From contig JBHGNT010000012.1 of assembly GCA_043228905.1 (NCBI GenBank), positions 8,246,001-8,310,000 of the forward strand: 64,000 nucleotides of DNA. Reading direction: 5' to 3'. Positions 61,006 to 64,000 of the stretch are shown here, piece after piece. The notes under the pieces were generated by a model. It was not told where the DNA came from. It saw only the letters and a program-made list of their open reading frames with translations, and did not search any database. A program made the position numbers and the translations under genes. This stretch comes from Azolla caroliniana (taxonomy: Eukaryota > Polypodiophyta). How positions within the stretch are numbered: the stretch's first letter is position 1; the number at the start of each line of letters is the position of its first letter.

Positions 61006-64000
61006 TTAACATCTTTTAAGAGGCCAAAATGGCCTAGAGAGAGAGAGAGAGAGAATTTAAATGTCAGGTTCTCAATATGAGGCTATTTTGAAGCTGGCTC
61101 TTCGGATTCAGCAATGGAGTAGAGAGCCTCCTGCATCACCAGTGATAGCTAGCCTATATAAATTGGAAATGGGACAAGAACAAGCATTCTTAAATGCTAT
61201 TATGATGCACCTTATGGAAGCTTTCAGAAGTGGTGACAACTTTACAAGGCTGTGCATATTGAAGGTTTTATTGCTAGAGATGAAAAGTCGGAAAAATGGT
61301 GGAAAAAATCTGCATGGGAAAGCCTTAATAACAAATGAGAGGATTTCAAATCATGCAGAGGTTCTAAAGCGTGTCAAGGCAATCATAACAAGTGGAGATC
61401 ATACAGCAAAAGCATTGGCATTGTTAGTAGTTGGTTGTTTGGCTGAACTTGCAAAAGATAGTGTAGACTTGCATAGACTTGTCTTTGAAGCTATAAACTC
61501 ACCATATGAATGTGAAGTAAGTACTTTGGTAGTTATATTTTTATTCTTTTGGTAGCCATAGCATCTGTTTCTGAATTCATTTAAACCTAAAACATATTTT
61601 TCACATCTTTCTGCAGGTTAGAGCTGCTTTATGTACGTTGGGTTGCTTTTGTGAAATTTCAGATCATTTTTCATTATTAGCATTGGATCGAATTAGTGAT
61701 ATTTTGAATGCTATGAACACGCCTACAAAAGTGAGAATCCAAACTATTTTTGTGCTTCCTCACATGCATGTTTCACAAGAAGTCTCTATGAAGGCCTTTG
61801 AGGTTAGCATTCCACAATATGCTTATTCATATTCCAAAGATGTTGTATCTATCAAAGAGATAATCCTTCGAAAATGTTTTTGTAAACAATTAAAAAAGGT
61901 ATTTCAGTACACAGCCTTTAAATAGTGTCTTTTTTTAAACATAACATGTTTCTTCCAGGTCGGAAAAGCTCTAATGCTTAGAATGCCAGTCGAGGATGTG
62001 GTGTTTCCTATGCTGGAATCACTTTCGAGGCTTGCTTCAAAATCTAGCATAATACTTGCAGAACAGGTTTTGCTCTTGTAACGTGTTGATTATTTTCATG
62101 TTTGTATATACTTAGTAGGTTGTTTAAGGATGTTCATTTTATCTCAAAGCAAAGAAAAATCTACAAGCCGGTTGTTGAGACTATCATGTGCACATTTAAA
62201 GGATTCTAATACCCTAAACCACATTACCCTTTCTTTTGTGTTTAATCCTTTCTGAAAGGGAACACGTCTGTTATGAATGCAAATGATATTCAAATGGAAA
62301 CCAATTCCTAAGTTCCTGAAGGAATGGAACAAATTGGCAATTTAACTGTTTGAAGCTTTATGATAATAAGGCCAGCATGGATTTGTTTCAAAGGAAGATG
62401 GTGAAATTTTGGAGGATATTTTTGATAATCATGCAGTAAAAATATATCACTTCGAGAAAATAGGCATAAAATAAATCTTGAATTTTTTTTATTCTACATA
62501 CCTTGTGTTACTGTATCACAATTTCTATTCATGTGCTGGAAATACAAACAATTTCCCACCCCACTTTTAATCTAATTATCCTATATATGCATGATTCTCA
62601 TGTTCTTTCCAAGAGACATCACTTCCAGAAAATAGGCATAGAATAAATCATGAATTTGTTTATTTTACATATCTTGTGTTACTGTATCACAATTCCTATT
62701 CATGTGCTGGAAATACACAATTTCCCACCCACTTTTAATCTAGTTATCCTATCTATGCATGATTCTCATGTTCTTTCCTTTAACAACTGTCTGAATTAGA
62801 AGAAAGGTAAGTGTAAGACAAGGATATCATCATCCAACAAAATTTAACTATATATTAAAATTCCTTTTGAAAGTATTTGCATGAGAAAAACAGTTCTGTT
62901 TTTTAAATTTGGACGTAAGTTCACTATACAATTCAGGTATCCACTTGTGCAGGTGGATTTACTATTAAAATATATCTGTTCAGATCCTCGTTCCACTGTA
63001 CATGTAGTTGCATTGAAATGCCTTGCAAGGCTTGCCAGAAAGTGTAGAGGGAGAATCAGAAATGGGGAAACAGTACCAATAATGCTTAGCATATTGGAAA
63101 ATCCTCAAAAACCATTTCACTTGAAGGCATTGTCACTGCAGACTTTGAAAGCGGTATAATCTTCAACAAATAAACCGTCTTTTCTTTCACTTGTTATTTT
63201 TGTGGAAATTATAAATGGTTTTTGGTATGTATGTTTCTTATTTTTTCAGTTGTTCCCTTTTGCCATCATGGCTGGTGATGCTGATCATTTAACAAGGTTA
63301 CTGTCTATTGCTGAACTTTCTGCAATGCGTTCTGATTGGCAACAAGTTAAACCTGTTCTTGGGCTTTTAGTGGATCTTATATATGATTTAAATAAGATGA
63401 GGCCAGAAGTTATACAAAAGGCAGATATACAAATGGGGCTTCATAAATTTTCCCTTTCTCAAGATGCTGATGTTGACATGATACCATCGACATCAAAGGC
63501 GAGTGATGCTATTTATGCACTAGATCTTCCAGCCCGATCTGCTCTATTGATTTGTGATCATTTAGCTCTATTAGCTAATTCATGGGATCAACAAGGACTC
63601 AAGAATGTGGAATTGGATGAATTATTAGAAAAAACTGCGTCAAATGGCACTGGGCTAGAAGAAAGATGCCAATATTTGTGTACACTTATGTTAAAATTAG
63701 CAAAGGGTTCTACTGGTACTGCTTATGTGATTGTTGATTGCCTTTGTGGAATGGTTGAAGCTTTTCTAAACGAGCTTCAGAAGTTGGAAAATAATCAAGG
63801 GAACAGGAACAATTCAATGCCAGAAGAACATGCAAAAGGATTAAATCCAGCTGAATCTGTTTCTAAGAAAAGTAGAACACAGTCCAAAGTACTTATCACC
63901 AGATCACCTCTTTTAAAAATCATGTGCCTTTGTATTAGAGATTGTGGGCTTGTATCCATGTTTGAAGAAGAGTGTTTAAGAAAGACTGTTAGAAGATTAA
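57419..64000 (+). CDS. INTS7: Integrator complex subunit 7, N-terminal part
   Basis: Exons 57419-57494, 61068-61516, 61617-61802, 61959-62066, 62953-63153 and 63250-64000 (open to the window edge), all in phase, at least 590 residues. Exon 1 encodes MDEIPAASAMQWNLDLDRGL and exon 2 continues ILKLALRIQQWSREPP, both typical of the start of plant INTS7. Helical HEAT/ARM-like repeats follow (LESLSRLASKSSIILAEQ, ALKCLARLARKCRGRIR, PARSALLICDHLALLANSWD). Integrator processes snRNA 3' ends and attenuates paused RNA polymerase II transcription in the nucleus. No stop or frameshift is seen. Intron 1 (57495-61067) is full of LINE ends, and its acceptor lies 17 bases after a (GA)n tract; the ATG at 61061 is in frame and could be an alternative start. 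The C-terminal part lies beyond the window. Confidence 0.9.
58066..58210 (-). mobile_element. Worn LINE 3' end in INTS7 intron 1
   Basis: Starts after a GAGAG run with TATTAATGTCT, a decayed AGAGGCC...GCCT hairpin, CTATGAGTC, then sequence loosely parallel to the LINE-A-type 3' untranslated region at 23480-23620. It is the most diverged of these ends. Confidence 0.6.
58963..59235 (-). mobile_element. LINE-C 3' end, copy 1
   Basis: (GA/GAAA)n tail, the hairpin AGGCCA/TGGCCT near 59013-59030, then about 200 bases shared with the next two copies. It is cut at the next tail. Confidence 0.85.
59236..59608 (-). mobile_element. LINE-C 3' end, copy 2
   Basis: Same order as copy 1 but extends about 100 bases further (GGAAGCGAGGGAAGCACC near 59510). 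The sequence differs from copy 1 by scattered substitutions and small indels, so it is a separate element and not a very recent duplication. Confidence 0.85.
59609..60880 (-). mobile_element. LINE-C copy 3 with ORF2 remnants, reverse transcriptase deleted
   Basis: (GAAA)n tail and hairpin at 59609-59665, then the shared 3' region, then coding remnants. 60043-60500 (minus) gives the end of ORF2 including RICQLCHQEVEFEEH, the start of the C-terminal zinc-like motif. 60530-60860 (minus) gives CINRFDCETVFEDDKQLYLSM-type sequence that by position looks like the endonuclease-to-polymerase linker. The palm with YADD is missing between them. Stops are present in both parts. Confidence 0.7.
60884..60941 (-). 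mobile_element. Minimal LINE-B end: hairpin and tail only
   Basis: (GATA)n tail, TATTATCGTCT and AGGTCAAATATGACCT, cut right after CTATGAG where a long (GA)n begins. About 46 bases of element are left. Confidence 0.8.
60942..61002. repeat. (GA)n tract in INTS7 intron 1
   Basis: About 30 uninterrupted GA units between two minimal LINE ends. It is purine-only on the coding strand. Confidence 0.95.
61003..61036 (-). mobile_element. Minimal LINE-C end: hairpin and tail only
   Basis: ATATTAACATCTTTTAAG followed by AGGCCAAAATGGCCT and then directly another (GA)n run to 61052. Only the hairpin and the tail junction of LINE-C are present. Confidence 0.8.

Noticed and set aside
61061-61069. ATG at 61061 as the true start of INTS7
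   Set aside because: Exon 1 at 57419-57494 matches the known INTS7 N-terminus and joins in phase; the ATG remains a possible alternative start only.
61617-61925. Independent 95-codon gene in the INTS7 region
   Set aside because: The first 62 codons are INTS7 exon 3; the rest is intron read past the donor at 61803.
1-64000. Stop codons read through, or a changed genetic code
   Set aside because: Four host genes of ordinary type use all three stops normally and have no internal stops. Stops are confined to mobile elements and the methylase relic.

Overview
The window is nuclear DNA of a land plant, roughly one third G+C and rich in microsatellites and decayed retroelements. The plant assignment rests on four spliced genes with plant-type products: a BYPASS1-family protein (minus strand, one exon), a glyoxalase II (seven exons), a VP1/ABI3-type B3 transcription factor (eight exons) and the start of Integrator subunit 7 (runs off the right edge). 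The integrase and chromodomain of the Ty3 element look more like fungal-type chromoviruses than the usual angiosperm lineages, and there is a bacterial-type DNA methylase relic. Both hint at a non-flowering plant such as a lycophyte, fern or bryophyte. That last step is inference and I cannot name the species.

Layout: 0.75-4.2 kb, a decayed six-exon gene joining a ParB-like domain to a beta-class DNA amino-methyltransferase. 4.9-9.9 kb, a nearly full-length LINE (family A) ending in a hairpin and a (TC)n tail, followed by an inverted duplication of its 3' end. 13.8-14.9 kb, BYPASS1-like gene. 16.6-17.4 kb, Ty3-type gag relic. 19.2-22.3 kb, glyoxalase II. 23.2-33.3 kb, nested LINE and SINE fragments, including a plant L1-type LINE at 24.5-30.1 kb. 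33.3-39.1 kb, a complete but inactivated Ty3 chromovirus inserted into a LINE-B fragment. 41.9-50.7 kb, the ABI3-like gene. 52.3-56.0 kb, a Ty1/copia relic on the minus strand with a recognisable primer binding site. 56.0-57.0 kb, a LINE fragment. 57.4-64.0 kb, INTS7, whose 3.6 kb first intron is filled with LINE ends.

The four host genes have intact reading frames, while every retroelement and the methylase gene carry in-frame stops. Most of those stops can be explained by C-to-T or G-to-A changes, as expected from deamination of methylated cytosines. The host genes share no operon-like or pathway relation. The two points most worth following up are the ParB-methyltransferase relic, and the LINE 3' ends, which keep a two-part hairpin across three families and are stacked end to end in (GA)n or (GATA)n tracts, in one place right against a splice acceptor.
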